Part shown: positions 55,401 to 63,901 of the stretch, piece by piece | How positions within the stretch are numbered: the first letter of the stretch is position 1 | How the letters are laid out: every line of letters begins with the position of its first letter | Translations under genes and position numbers: made by a program | Notes under the pieces: model-generated | What the model was told of the DNA's origin: nothing | The model's database searches: none | What the model saw: the letters and a program-made list of their open reading frames with translations, nothing else | Source of the DNA: Paraflavitalea pollutisoli | GTDB lineage: Bacteria; Bacteroidota; Bacteroidia; Chitinophagales; Chitinophagaceae | Assembly (NCBI RefSeq): GCF_029360705.1 | Contig: NZ_JARKMX010000008.1 | Coordinates: 4,207,144 to 4,271,143, forward strand | Length of the DNA stretch: 64,000 nucleotides | Direction of reading: 5' to 3'

Positions 55401-57415
55401 ACCAGTTGCTTACCCGTGGCGATCAACTCTTCGATATCGGCCTGGTAGAGCAACCAGTCATTTTGTGCGATGGCCATACCTTGCAGCAGGGGCTGCAGGG
55501 ACAACAGCTTTAACCAACTGACGAGATCTGCTGCCTGTACGGCCGTCGTGGGCGCCGGCACACCTACATGTGCTGCCCCCTCCGTGGCTACCGCCTGCGC
55601 TTCACCAGCACGCTGTTCTCCCGCGGCAAAGGATGTCAACAAAGCTTTTTCGCCATTGGGCATCAGTACCTGCAGACCACTACCATAAAACAGCAAGGAG
55701 GCCGGTACCCCGATCTCCTTCAGGCGGGCCTGTATACGCAATGCCAGCGATTCGGCAGCCGACATGCGGGCAGCATCCCAGGCTGCAATATCTTCCAGTG
55801 GAATTTTCTCTACTTCTACTTGTTGCAATTGCTCCCTGATCTCCAACAGGTAACCAAACACCTGGTGTATCGTGAGTCCACTATTCGCCACCGGTGTATT
55901 GATGGCATAGCAATAGGTATTCAACTCCGCCTTCTGTGCCTCCAGCAACGTTACCTGTTGTTGCCACTGTTGCTGCGTAGGCTTGCCGAGTTCCAACACC
56001 CGCCGCAACTCCTGGTGGAGTTCTTTTTTATTGGCTTTGTGGCTGTGTAATTCCAGGCAGGCTTCACCGAGGTGAATATTATCCAAGCGGCGCTTTACCA
56101 CCTCGAGGGCGGCCATCTTCTCCGCCACAAACAGTACCTTCTTGCCTTGCCCGATGGCATTGGCGATGATATTGGTAATGGTTTGTGACTTACCGGTACC
56201 GGGAGGTCCCTGCACCACCAGGTTACGTCCTTCGTTGACTGCCAGCATGGCCATTAATTGCGAACTATCGGCATCCACCACCTGAAAGAGGTCATTGGCC
56301 GACGTATCCTCATCGATATGGGCATCTTCCTCGATACCGATGGTTTCGCCAATAAATCCATCGCCCAACAAGCTGGATACGATGGTATGCGCCGCAGGCT
56401 TTTTATCAGTGGGCCATTTATTGCTGTCGAGGTCACTATAGATCATGAATTTGCCGAATGAGAAAAAACCCAATTCGATCTCATCCGGCACTACCTGCCA
56501 CCGCGCTTTGGCATCGATGGCTTTTTCAATAGACTGAAAGTACTCTCCGATCGTAAAGTCATCGGGGTCTACCATATCGGGCAGTACGATCCCAAACTCG
56601 GCCTTCATCTTGGCTTGCAGGGAAATATTGGCGCCCATTTCCTCCAGCGTATAACGCAGGCGAAAGCGTTCGCGTGCACTGGAACGATCGAGTGTTACCG
56701 GCACCAGCACGAGGGGCGCCCGGCGCAACTCTTCGCTGTTGTCGGCTTCGTACCAATGCAACATACCCAACGAGAGGTACAGGATATTGACACCCTGCTC
56801 TTCGATCGACGTACGGGCATCGTAGTAGGTATTCAACAGCCGGCGCTGCAGTTGCAGGTCCGGCTCATTCGTTTGAAGTTTTGTATCTGTAATGGTCTCC
56901 TCCGTTACCGGTGGCAGATTGTATTCCTCTTCGGGTATTGCAGCGACCGGCTGCCCGGCATCCTCGATGGCTGCGTTTTGTGGGTTGGCGGTTGCACCAT
57001 TGGCAGGCACCGCTTTGTCGTCCTCAACGGGGTCGAAAAGCTCCGCCGTCCTGGCAGCTACCGGTTTCGTTTTTTTTGACTGTTGAACAATGGCAGGCCG
57101 CAGTTCTGTGCCTTCATTTGAACCATGCTGCCCCGTAGCATCTGTAGCCAGCGAATCGTTGCCCGTTGCCGCATCGGCAGCTGCGGTAGCTACTTTTTTA
57201 CCTGGAGCGATCTTCTCCGTCTTCACCAGCTTCTCCAGAAACGTCATCGCTTTACCCTGCGCCACGAGAATATCGTACACGCTGGCCGATTGCTCCTGCA
57301 CGATCTGCAGGCCACGTGCCATCGGCATTTTATAATTCAACAGGGGATTGCGCAATCCAAGATCGAGTAACTCTTTGCGCGACGCTTCCAGTTTGTTCAA
57401 AATAGATTCACTCAT
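52478..57415 (-). CDS. Giant DUF4011-helicase-nuclease-DUF3320 protein (Hhe-type anti-phage candidate)
   Basis: 1645 residues from the ATG 57413-57415 (MSESILNKLEASRKELLDLG). Order of parts: DUF4011-like N-terminus (about 1-50 and 180-370, with LLDLGLRNPLLNYK), interrupted by a low-complexity Ala/Thr/Asp stretch (about 70-160); a superfamily 1 helicase with Walker A GPPGTGKSQTITNI (about 400), DEASQVRP (about 1037), GDTKQLPPTSFF and VLITRAKLRCEV; a Vsr/MTES_1575-type nuclease with GIECDGAAYHSARSARDRDRLR (about 1375) and GWRIYRIWSADWF; and DUF3320 near the C-terminus (VHFDEVARRIIEAAGV, about 1500). This architecture matches the single-gene Hhe defence system (established knowledge). Key motifs appear intact. 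No other defence gene is adjacent. Confidence 0.9.
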   Translation of the reverse strand: MSESILNKLEASRKELLDLGLRNPLLNYKMPMARGLQIVQEQSASVYDILVAQGKAMTFLEKLVKTEKIAPGKKVATAAADAATGNDSLATDATGQHGSNEGTELRPAIVQQSKKTKPVAARTAELFDPVEDDKAVPANGATANPQNAAIEDAGQPVAAIPEEEYNLPPVTEETITDTKLQTNEPDLQLQRRLLNTYYDARTSIEEQGVNILYLSLGMLHWYEADNSEELRRAPLVLVPVTLDRSSARERFRLRYTLEEMGANISLQAKMKAEFGIVLPDMVDPDDFTIGEYFQSIEKAIDAKARWQVVPDEIELGFFSFGKFMIYSDLDSNKWPTDKKPAAHTIVSSLLGDGFIGETIGIEEDAHIDEDTSANDLFQVVDADSSQLMAMLAVNEGRNLVVQGPPGTGKSQTITNIIANAIGQGKKVLFVAEKMAALEVVKRRLDNIHLGEACLELHSHKANKKELHQELRRVLELGKPTQQQWQQQVTLLEAQKAELNTYCYAINTPVANSGLTIHQVFGYLLEIREQLQQVEVEKIPLEDIAAWDAARMSAAESLALRIQARLKEIGVPASLLFYGSGLQVLMPNGEKALLTSFAAGEQRAGEAQAVATEGAAHVGVPAPTTAVQAADLVSWLKLLSLQPLLQGMAIAQNDWLLYQADIEELIATGKQLVALRDQYKDIFIPEAWQQDVMTIRQHLLLHGRKWYKFVISDYNRSNKLLGTLCKAGLPDTIDEKLAYVEAILEGKRLEAELAEHEGLAASLFGPHWKNLKTDWNVLEAASRYLLIVHKQIAARTAPVVLLDYLQTHRNPQEAKHWHDQLYKALDHHKQSVADIIAGLKLDESLRFGAGGFLQMTFEKQAALFQTWQQRLPELHQVIQWNGLVETAATQNLLSLVHTATYWEQAKDLLHTALRKTWFEYLYEQAVLANPSLRKFERASHEEVIQQFRQTDKLNLQYNRARVAARHWESMPRLEAGGQVNTLRKEFNKKARHIPIRKLIEEAGIAIQAIKPVFMMSPLSIANFLPPGSVEFDLVIFDEASQVRPVEALGAILRGKQLIVVGDTKQLPPTSFFDNLSAELEDEDNVTADLQSILGMCDAQGSPQRMLRWHYRSRHESLITLSNHAFYENKLVIFPSPGSRSRMGLVFHHLKDTVYDRGKTRANQKEAEAVADAVLDHARKSPKLSLGVAAFSMAQKQAIQDALELRRRKHPELEPYFAAHTDEPFFVKNLENVQGDERDVIFISIGYGRAADRSVSMSFGPLNNEGGERRLNVLITRAKLRCEVFTNITADDIDISRTQKYSIKALKSFLYYAQHGRLDQLEKISGLPADSPFEEMVADRLAAHGYTVRRQVGSAGYYLDLAVVDTDHPGRYLLGIECDGAAYHSARSARDRDRLRQQVLESMGWRIYRIWSADWFRNPEREWKRLAEAIEQARAAQHQEDDAWEEQEQAAPLVLQRESMPEQAADIPDYVFATVPEAIASQEIHLHATSQLSVWIEEIVKIESPVHFDEVARRIIEAAGVARVGPRIRESLVQAVKYATGNLWIRVSEDFLWYQQSKIPQLRDRSNLPASVKKLKYIAPEEMILAIEKVVRDSVAIPPEAAVPFVARIFGFNRVTEDMKAEIIGMIGRALAQGTVYQEGDYLKITN

Positions 57416-57658
57416 ATACGGTTGAAAAATACGGATAAAACAGCATTCGGGATTTTCATCGCCGTGCCGTTTGGTCAAGTTATAATTAATTAGATGTAGA
57501 AGTAAGTCGTGTTGAGTGAATTAAAGCTCAAATGGGGTGAATTGTTCCATCCGTCGCCTGCACTAAGTTAAATTTATTCTGGCAATAGGCTTTCCCCGAC
57601 TTTTCGCTATTTTCATTGGGCATTCTTAACCCCCAAACTAACCCTAATCGTTTGCCCC

Positions 57659-58267
57659 ATGGCAACCTGGACCAGCTTTTACGTACAAACCGCCAATCAG
57701 CAGTCACTTGTTGAAGAACTGAAATCACTCAGCCATATTCAGCAGCTCACTGTTGGCGAATTTCCCTCCAACCTGCAAGACCGATTTGTATCAGAAAACG
57801 CACCACCCAATTACCTGGCGATCGCAACTACCCAGCCCGGGTGGATCACCGTTGTGCACAATGGTGTGGCTCAACTGGAAGAATGGGGCATTCATTTGTC
57901 CCGGGAGTTCAATACCCAGGTGATCTTTACCGCCGCGCAAAGCGTGTCGTCGTATTACTACTTTGCGTTGTATGAGTTTGGTGAAAAGAAACGGGAATTG
58001 GAATTCTGCTATTCAGACGATTCCGAACCGGTCATTGTTGGTGCGCCACTTCCCTTTGAAGGGGAAGCGCCGGGTGAACGAGACGAATACGATGGAGAAG
58101 TAACCTATGTGTTCGACTTTGACAGCATCGAGCGATATTGCCAGCAGCTAGGCCTGATCATTCAGCGGGATTACCGCGAATACGAATGGACCATCCTGCG
58201 CAAAAAAGGAAATGCGACGCAAACGCCTTCGAAGAACCCTACAAAACCCTGGTGGAAGTTTTGGTGA
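57659..58267 (+). CDS. Protein of unknown function next to the Hhe-like gene
   Basis: 202 residues, not recognised. MATWTSFYVQTANQQSLVEELKSLS suggests a small alpha/beta domain; SVSSYYYFALYEFGEKKRELEFCYS is a beta-rich middle, followed by an acidic segment (ERDEYDGEVTYVFDFDSIERYCQQLG). The tail is basic (KKGNATQTPSKNPTKPWWKFW). No signal peptide or membrane segment, so cytosolic. It is divergent from the Hhe-like gene (243 bp gap) and converges on the permease gene. The beginning resembles no family I can name; a defence role is only guilt by proximity. Confidence 0.75.
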   Translation: MATWTSFYVQTANQQSLVEELKSLSHIQQLTVGEFPSNLQDRFVSENAPPNYLAIATTQPGWITVVHNGVAQLEEWGIHLSREFNTQVIFTAAQSVSSYYYFALYEFGEKKRELEFCYSDDSEPVIVGAPLPFEGEAPGERDEYDGEVTYVFDFDSIERYCQQLGLIIQRDYREYEWTILRKKGNATQTPSKNPTKPWWKFW

Positions 58268-58290
58268 TGGGCGGAAGCACGTCGCCGCCC

Positions 58291-60675
58291 CTACTCCGTT
58301 CTCAAACTTTTGACCGGATTGGCTCTCGCCGCTTTAATGGCTTGCCAGCTTACCGTCAGTAAGGTGATCACGATGGCCGCGCCGCTCGTCGCAAAAAAGA
58401 TCCACCAGCTGATACCGGTACGGTATTGGTAGTTTTGCAGCCATTGGTGCATCAAAAGTGCGGCAACAGGGATGGCGATGAGCAAGGCAATGCCTACCAG
58501 CCATACGAATTCGTGGGTCAGCATACGCCAAACGCTCCAAACCGTTGCGCCCAATACTTTGCGCACACCGATCTCTTTGGTTCTTTGTTCTGCCACGAAG
58601 GTTGCCAGCGCAAACAGCCCCATACAGGAAATAAGGATGGCCAGCAGCGTGAAGAAACCGGCCAGGTTGCCTACCCGCTCTTCGTTGCCAAACTTGCGAC
58701 CGTAGTCCTGATCTACAAACTGGTATTCGAAGGGAGCTGCTGGATAATTTTTATTGAACACCGTTTTGATGCGATCGATGGCAGCCGATGCACTGATGGA
58801 CGGATGGATCCTGGCAAAGGAATAATTGACGCGCCCGTCCCAGCGAAAGTACAACGCTGGTTTCACGGGATCGTAAGGCGATTCGGTCACCACATTCTTT
58901 ATCACACCGACGATGGTAAAAGGGCGTCCTTCGAGCGTAATGATAGAACCCACCGGCTCTTTCAACCCCATGTATTGCACAGCCGCTTCGTTGATGATAA
59001 ATGTATTCGTGTCGGTAGTAAAGTCGCGTGAAAAATCACGGCCGGCCATTACCTGCCACCCGATGGTCTTACCATAATCGACCGAAACGCCGGTTACCGG
59101 AAAGTCGACCGGCACTTGCGGATCACGGCCAGGCCATTGCAGGTCTGCTTCAGTACCCCAGATATCGGTAGTGGGCGCCTGCGAGCCAGCCATATCGGCG
59201 ACCACCTGTTGTTGTTTCAGCTCCTCGCGCATCCGGTCATAGACGGCTTTGTTGTCGCCCGCCATAGCCGGCATCACCAACAAACCATCCTGGTTGTAGC
59301 CAATAGGGCGGCTACGCGCAAATTCGATCTGCTGCATAACCACGATCGTACAGATGATGAGGGCAACCGACACGGTAAATTGTACCACTACTGACACCTT
59401 ACGTGGCAGGGTAGCCATTTTTCCGGCACGGTACGTGCCTTTCAATACCTGCACGGCACGGAAAGAAGACAGGTACAACGCCGGATAGCTGCCCGCCAAC
59501 AAAGCAGTCAATCCGCAAAACGCCAATCCGGCCAGCCAAAAGAAAGGAGATTGCCAGGGCATCGATAGTTGCTTGGCCGCTACGGTATTGAAAAAAGGTA
59601 GTAAGCCTTGCGCCAACAGCAACGCGCCCGTAAAGGCCATGAAGGTCACCAGTAAGGCTTCGAAATAAAACTGACCGATAATGCTTCCCCGCAACGATCC
59701 CACCGCCTTGCGTACGCCTACCTCCCGTGCCCGCCTTTCGGAGCGAGCCGTACTCAGGTTCATGAAATTAATACAGGCCAGCAGCAATACAAAAAGGCCG
59801 ATGATACCAAACATCCATACATACCGGATCTTGCCGCCGGTATTGACGCCGTTTTCAAATTCAGCATACAGGCGCCAACGTGACATAGGCTCGAGAAACA
59901 ACACGGGTTGCTGTTGTTGCAACGCTGCACCCGCCTGCTGTATCGAAAGGCCGGCAATGACCGACGAAGCTTTGTCCATATCGACCCCGTCTTGCAGCTG
60001 CACATAGGCTTGTACAGGATTGACGGACCAGTTGTGAACATTATTTTTGATCCAAGGGTTGGTTTGCACGTATAGGTCAAAGGGAGCAATAAACTTAAGG
60101 TTGGTCAGTGTGGCATTGGCTGGCAGGTCTTCGTACACACCCGTCACTTTCACCCCCTCCCGGTTATCGATCTTCATCAGCTGGTTGAGGGGATCTGCGT
60201 CGCCAAAAAAGGCACGGGCGGCAGACTGCGATAACAGGATCGAGGCTGGGTCACGGAGACCCTCCCGGGTACCGCTAATCATATGCAGGCTCAGCATTTC
60301 TGGCGCTTCCGCACTGAGGTATACACCAAATTGAGAAAACTGTTTATCACCGGTCGACAGCACATGTCCACCGCGATGAGAGGACATCACCACCTGCTTG
60401 AAATAGTTGCTGTACTGGGTACGCAACACCTGGCCCAGCGGAAACGGTATTTCTTTGGCTGTACGCACCGCGCCATTAGCCCGGATATGCTGGCGCACCT
60501 TGGCAATACGATCGTAGTTGTCATGCACCTTATCGTAGGTTGTTTCATCATAGATCCATAACCCAATGAGCAAGGCTACCGACATCCCGACGGCCAGGCC
60601 GGCCACATTGATGAAGCCAAGGGTTTTGTTACGGGTGAGATTCCTGATCGCTACTTTGAAATAATTCCTGATCAT
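58291..60675 (-). CDS. MacB/FtsX-type ABC transporter permease
   Basis: 794 residues. Two copies of the MacB-like core: an N-terminal membrane segment (GFINVAGLAVGMSVALLIGLWIY) and a periplasmic MacB_PCD domain, then three segments with the FtsX motif (STARSERRAREVGVRKAVGSLRGSI). A second membrane segment (VSVVVQFTVSVALIICTIVVM) and periplasmic domain are followed by the repeated motif (AEQRTKEIGVRKVLGATVWSV). The ends RNYFKVAIRNLTRNKTLGF and SWQAIKAARANPVKSLRTE are typical of the large Bacteroidota family. It likely transduces ATP energy from a separate ATPase, whose gene is not adjacent. Substrate unknown. Confidence 0.92.
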   Translation of the reverse strand: MIRNYFKVAIRNLTRNKTLGFINVAGLAVGMSVALLIGLWIYDETTYDKVHDNYDRIAKVRQHIRANGAVRTAKEIPFPLGQVLRTQYSNYFKQVVMSSHRGGHVLSTGDKQFSQFGVYLSAEAPEMLSLHMISGTREGLRDPASILLSQSAARAFFGDADPLNQLMKIDNREGVKVTGVYEDLPANATLTNLKFIAPFDLYVQTNPWIKNNVHNWSVNPVQAYVQLQDGVDMDKASSVIAGLSIQQAGAALQQQQPVLFLEPMSRWRLYAEFENGVNTGGKIRYVWMFGIIGLFVLLLACINFMNLSTARSERRAREVGVRKAVGSLRGSIIGQFYFEALLVTFMAFTGALLLAQGLLPFFNTVAAKQLSMPWQSPFFWLAGLAFCGLTALLAGSYPALYLSSFRAVQVLKGTYRAGKMATLPRKVSVVVQFTVSVALIICTIVVMQQIEFARSRPIGYNQDGLLVMPAMAGDNKAVYDRMREELKQQQVVADMAGSQAPTTDIWGTEADLQWPGRDPQVPVDFPVTGVSVDYGKTIGWQVMAGRDFSRDFTTDTNTFIINEAAVQYMGLKEPVGSIITLEGRPFTIVGVIKNVVTESPYDPVKPALYFRWDGRVNYSFARIHPSISASAAIDRIKTVFNKNYPAAPFEYQFVDQDYGRKFGNEERVGNLAGFFTLLAILISCMGLFALATFVAEQRTKEIGVRKVLGATVWSVWRMLTHEFVWLVGIALLIAIPVAALLMHQWLQNYQYRTGISWWIFFATSGAAIVITLLTVSWQAIKAARANPVKSLRTE

Positions 60676-60860
60676 ATTGCTGGTTTAAATGGCCGGCCTT
60701 TACGCACCAAAATGGGTGCCGACTCCCTAGCACACTGATAATCAAACAACAAAAACATTTACCGCTGCCTCACTGTCCGGTTACGATACGGCCGCCGTTC
60801 GTAACCGGCCGCCCCCGTTGTGCTGTTCCCATGGCTTCCAACTTGATTGCTGGCCATAGA

Positions 60861-60915
60861 ATAACCCGAGGATAACCCGTAGATAAGCCGATGATAAGCC
60901 GTAGATAACCCGTAT
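60861..60915. repeat. 11-bp-period tandem array, forward arm (5 copies)
   Basis: Units ATAACCCGAGG, ATAACCCGTAG, ATAAGCCGATG, ATAAGCCGTAG and ATAACCCGTAT, exactly every 11 bp. Confidence 0.88.
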
Positions 60916-60929
60916 CTATATAAGAATGG

Positions 60930-60984
60930 CTTGTAGACAGCTTATCTACAGGTTATATACAGCTTATCTACGGGTTATCTTACA
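60930..60984. repeat. 11-bp-period tandem array, inverted arm (4 clear copies plus 1 weak)
   Basis: Units CTTGTAGACAG (weak), CTTATCTACAG, GTTATATACAG, CTTATCTACGG and GTTATCTTACA, exactly every 11 bp; they are reverse complements of the forward-arm units (CTGTAGATAAG and similar). Together with the forward arm a long imperfect stem can form around a spacer at 60916-60929. Confidence 0.88.
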
Positions 60985-61017
60985 TTGTGTAAATCAGTGC
61001 CGACCGGGTGCAGGCAT

Positions 61018-61042
61018 AAAAAAAGGAGTGCCGAAGCACTCC
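61018..61042 (-). terminator. Intrinsic terminator after the GH2 gene
   Basis: GGAGTGC, TTCG loop, GCACTCC and T7 on the minus strand: a textbook tetraloop terminator. Confidence 0.88.
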
Positions 61043-61095
61043 CGTCGATTTACAAGAGCAAAAATAGTCGCCGCTTCCTGCAGCGGCGGGTGGAA

Positions 61096-63792
61096 CTATT
61101 GCTTTTTTAGTTGGATGGCATTGAGGACCGGCTCACCGGTAACCGGCTTGAAATCGAGCACCAGCCCTTGCTGGCCGGAAACGGTGACGGTAAATCGTTT
61201 CGCCACCGCCCTGGCCACACCGTACTGGCGACCAATATCAAACCCATTTAGCAGTACCTGGCCATTGGCCAATACGTCAAAACTCCGCAGCACTTCATCT
61301 TCCTTACGCCCCTCGCTGCTGAGGTTATAAGGAATCCCCTTCACGGTACCGCCGAGCAATTCGGCAAAATGCAGAGTCAACTCGTACTGGCCGGCCGGCA
61401 CATCAAAGCGGTACTGGGTGAGGCCGGTGTGTTGTGTTTGATAAATGGGATCATTGTCGGTGCCGACGATATTTTTATCGGTACCGTAGGGCAGGCGGTT
61501 GTTGCCGGGGATCTTGAAGACTTTGCCCCCCACATGTCCCCAGCTCCCTGAACGATAGGGCTGATCAGGTATCCAAAGCTGCCTGGCCGAGTCGATATAA
61601 TAGCGGTTGGCACCCAACAACAGATTGACCTGGCGAAAAGGGATGTCTGTACGTTGTAGTCGATCCGGTTGTAATTGAAAGTCGATCGTCAGCTGATCGG
61701 TAATGGTGCGGCCGCCAGATATGCCTTGCACCGTCAGCTTATTTGCCCCTTGCACAAACGGTACTGACCAGCTGGCAAGCGCCGCTTTCACGGATTGCTT
61801 TCCCAGACTTTTGCCATTCAAAAACAACTCTGCTGCTGCGAGGTTGCTGGCGACTTGAACGGGTTGTGTGCATACCGGCGCATTGCTGTCGGCCATGCCG
61901 CCACGCTGCTTCCAATATGCACCCAAGATCTTTAACACCGGCTCTTTGCGCAGCGAGGCCTGGTAAAAATAGTAAGGATCTTTCGGCGTTCTGTTCCACA
62001 TCAGCAATCCTTTGTTGTTGATATGCGGCATGGTCTCTTCACGGCCTTCGGAATTGAAGTCGGCGAGGTTCCACAACATGGCACCGGCTACAAAAGGACG
62101 CTCCATCATGGCGGACAGGTAGTATTGGTGAAAGGCCGTCGTGTATTCGACGCTCTTGTCAAACTTCACCGGCTGCATACTCCGGATACGTGGATCGGCA
62201 TCGGCGCCGTATTCTGTCACGAGCAATGGTTTATCGGGTAGTTCTTTGTGATGCCGGTCGAGGAAGGCCGGAAAATCGCTGAGGTTACCACCGTACCAGC
62301 CGCTGTACAGGTTCCAGCCCACCAGCTGCGGTATGGCGGTCAACCCTACAGCCTTGTACCGGTTGAAATCGCCGTGATTGACGAGCATGGTGTACCGCGT
62401 TGGATCTTCGTGACGGGTAGTACTGTCCAACTGCCGTGCCAGCTCAGCCACCCGGGCAAAATAGATCTCTTGCCGGGGTTTGTCGTTGTTGAAATGAGGA
62501 CGCAGCAACACCTCGTTCATATAACACCAGATGATGATGCTTGGATGGTTAAAATTTTGCCGGATCATTTCCTGCTGCATACGCAGGCAGTTTTGTGTAA
62601 ACGCCTCCGACTCGGTGATCTCATTCACCACGGGTATCTCCACAGAAGTAAGAATGCCCAACTCATCGCAGGCTTCGAGGATGACCGGGTCCTGTGGATA
62701 ATGGGCGATGCGCAGGAAGTTGCCACCCATTTCTTTTAACCACTGCACATCTTTACGTGCCAGCGCGTTGGGTACGGCATTGCCGAGTCCCTGGTAATCC
62801 TGGTGGCGGCTGGAGCCCACCAGTTTATACGGTTGCCCATTGAGGAAAAAACCTTTATCGGCATCAAAATGAAACCAGCGAAAGCCAACCTTATTGGTTT
62901 GCCTATCGAGCAGGCGACCGGTGGTAGCATCGATGATATCTGTCTCGGCCGTGTATAGATAAGGATGTTCGGGCGACCACAGGTGAGGCTTGGTGATGGG
63001 TTGGCTTTGCTGCGTAAATTCTGCCGCGGATTGAGCCGGGATGGATACAGGGGCTACGAGCTCCTGCATCAGTTTGCCTTGCTGGTCGCGCAGGCGGGTG
63101 ATCACACGCAATGATCTCACCTGTATGGTTTCATTGTTCACCGAACCGTGTACCAGCACCCTAGCCTGCTCTGCATTGACCTGCGGCGTAGTTATAAACA
63201 GCCCTTTGGCTCCATGTTCACTGATCGTAAAATGTACTGCATCGGTGGTCACCAACCATACATCGCGGTAAATGCCGCCATAGAAAGTAAAATCAGCCGT
63301 GAGAGGAGCTATGTCTTCCTGGTAGCTATTGTTGACGCTTACTACGATCTCATTGGGCGCATCATAACGCAGCCACTCGTTCAGCGGCACGTAAAATCCG
63401 GTATAGCCGCCGGTATGGTTGCCTGCCAGCTTGCCGTTAATCCAAACGGTCGATACCTGGTTGGCCCCTTCATAATAGAGATAAATTTTTTTTTGCCGCA
63501 TGCTGGCATCCACCGTAAAGCTGCGCTTGTACCAACCATCACCCCGGTAATAACCCGGCTCATCATCCATAACATCGCTGGCATTCCAGGTATGCGGCAA
63601 ACGCACGCTCTTCCACGAAGCTTTGGCATCGGGCTGCTGGCCACTGTTGTCAACGCCCTTGCAAAACAGCCATCCGGCGTTTAGATTCACCAACTGCCGT
63701 ACCGGTTTTGCAGCGGGTTGTGCGGTTAGCAAGACCGGACATAGTATAACCACGACAGCTATCAGACAGTTCAAACGGGGAAGAAAATTCAA
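61096..63792 (-). CDS. Glycoside hydrolase family 2 (beta-galactosidase-like) with malectin-type C-terminus
   Basis: 898 residues, starting at a TTG (63790-63792) because no in-frame ATG precedes the signal peptide MNFLPRLNCLIAVVVILCPVLLTAQ. The GH2 sugar-binding domain includes GWYKRSFTVD and VWINGKLAGNHTGGYTGFY. The TIM barrel has the acid/base Glu in IIWCYMNEVLL (about 428) and the nucleophile Glu in LLVTEYGADAD (about 526). A DUF4982-like segment comes after that, and a malectin-like domain ends the protein (about 735-890; YQTQHTGLTQYRFDVPAGQYELTLHFAE). Retaining beta-glycosidase, probably periplasmic. No SusC/SusD genes are adjacent, so the polysaccharide target is open. A terminator follows. 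Confidence 0.92.
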   Translation of the reverse strand: MNFLPRLNCLIAVVVILCPVLLTAQPAAKPVRQLVNLNAGWLFCKGVDNSGQQPDAKASWKSVRLPHTWNASDVMDDEPGYYRGDGWYKRSFTVDASMRQKKIYLYYEGANQVSTVWINGKLAGNHTGGYTGFYVPLNEWLRYDAPNEIVVSVNNSYQEDIAPLTADFTFYGGIYRDVWLVTTDAVHFTISEHGAKGLFITTPQVNAEQARVLVHGSVNNETIQVRSLRVITRLRDQQGKLMQELVAPVSIPAQSAAEFTQQSQPITKPHLWSPEHPYLYTAETDIIDATTGRLLDRQTNKVGFRWFHFDADKGFFLNGQPYKLVGSSRHQDYQGLGNAVPNALARKDVQWLKEMGGNFLRIAHYPQDPVILEACDELGILTSVEIPVVNEITESEAFTQNCLRMQQEMIRQNFNHPSIIIWCYMNEVLLRPHFNNDKPRQEIYFARVAELARQLDSTTRHEDPTRYTMLVNHGDFNRYKAVGLTAIPQLVGWNLYSGWYGGNLSDFPAFLDRHHKELPDKPLLVTEYGADADPRIRSMQPVKFDKSVEYTTAFHQYYLSAMMERPFVAGAMLWNLADFNSEGREETMPHINNKGLLMWNRTPKDPYYFYQASLRKEPVLKILGAYWKQRGGMADSNAPVCTQPVQVASNLAAAELFLNGKSLGKQSVKAALASWSVPFVQGANKLTVQGISGGRTITDQLTIDFQLQPDRLQRTDIPFRQVNLLLGANRYYIDSARQLWIPDQPYRSGSWGHVGGKVFKIPGNNRLPYGTDKNIVGTDNDPIYQTQHTGLTQYRFDVPAGQYELTLHFAELLGGTVKGIPYNLSSEGRKEDEVLRSFDVLANGQVLLNGFDIGRQYGVARAVAKRFTVTVSGQQGLVLDFKPVTGEPVLNAIQLKKQ

Positions 63793-63901
63793 GTCGACAA
63801 GATTATGAAGTGAATAGATTACGGTACTGGAAAGTACCTTAAACGACTACGGGTCGCCAAACCGGGACCCGCATAAAAAAAGAGGGTATACCTTTTTGCA
63901 G

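Larger units (their letters stand above)
60676..61095. other. 420-bp gap with inverted 11-bp arrays and a terminator
   Basis: No gene. It holds two 11-bp-period arrays in opposite orientation (60861-60915 and 60930-60984) and the terminator of the GH2 gene (61018-61042). Confidence 0.75.

Noticed and set aside
60861..60984. CRISPR array
   Set aside because: Units are 11 bp with no spacers, and no cas genes are present.
60930..60984. Replication origin from DnaA-box-like 9-mers
   Set aside because: No exact TTATCCACA box, no dnaA or typical origin genes nearby, and the same period occurs with unrelated unit sequence at other loci.
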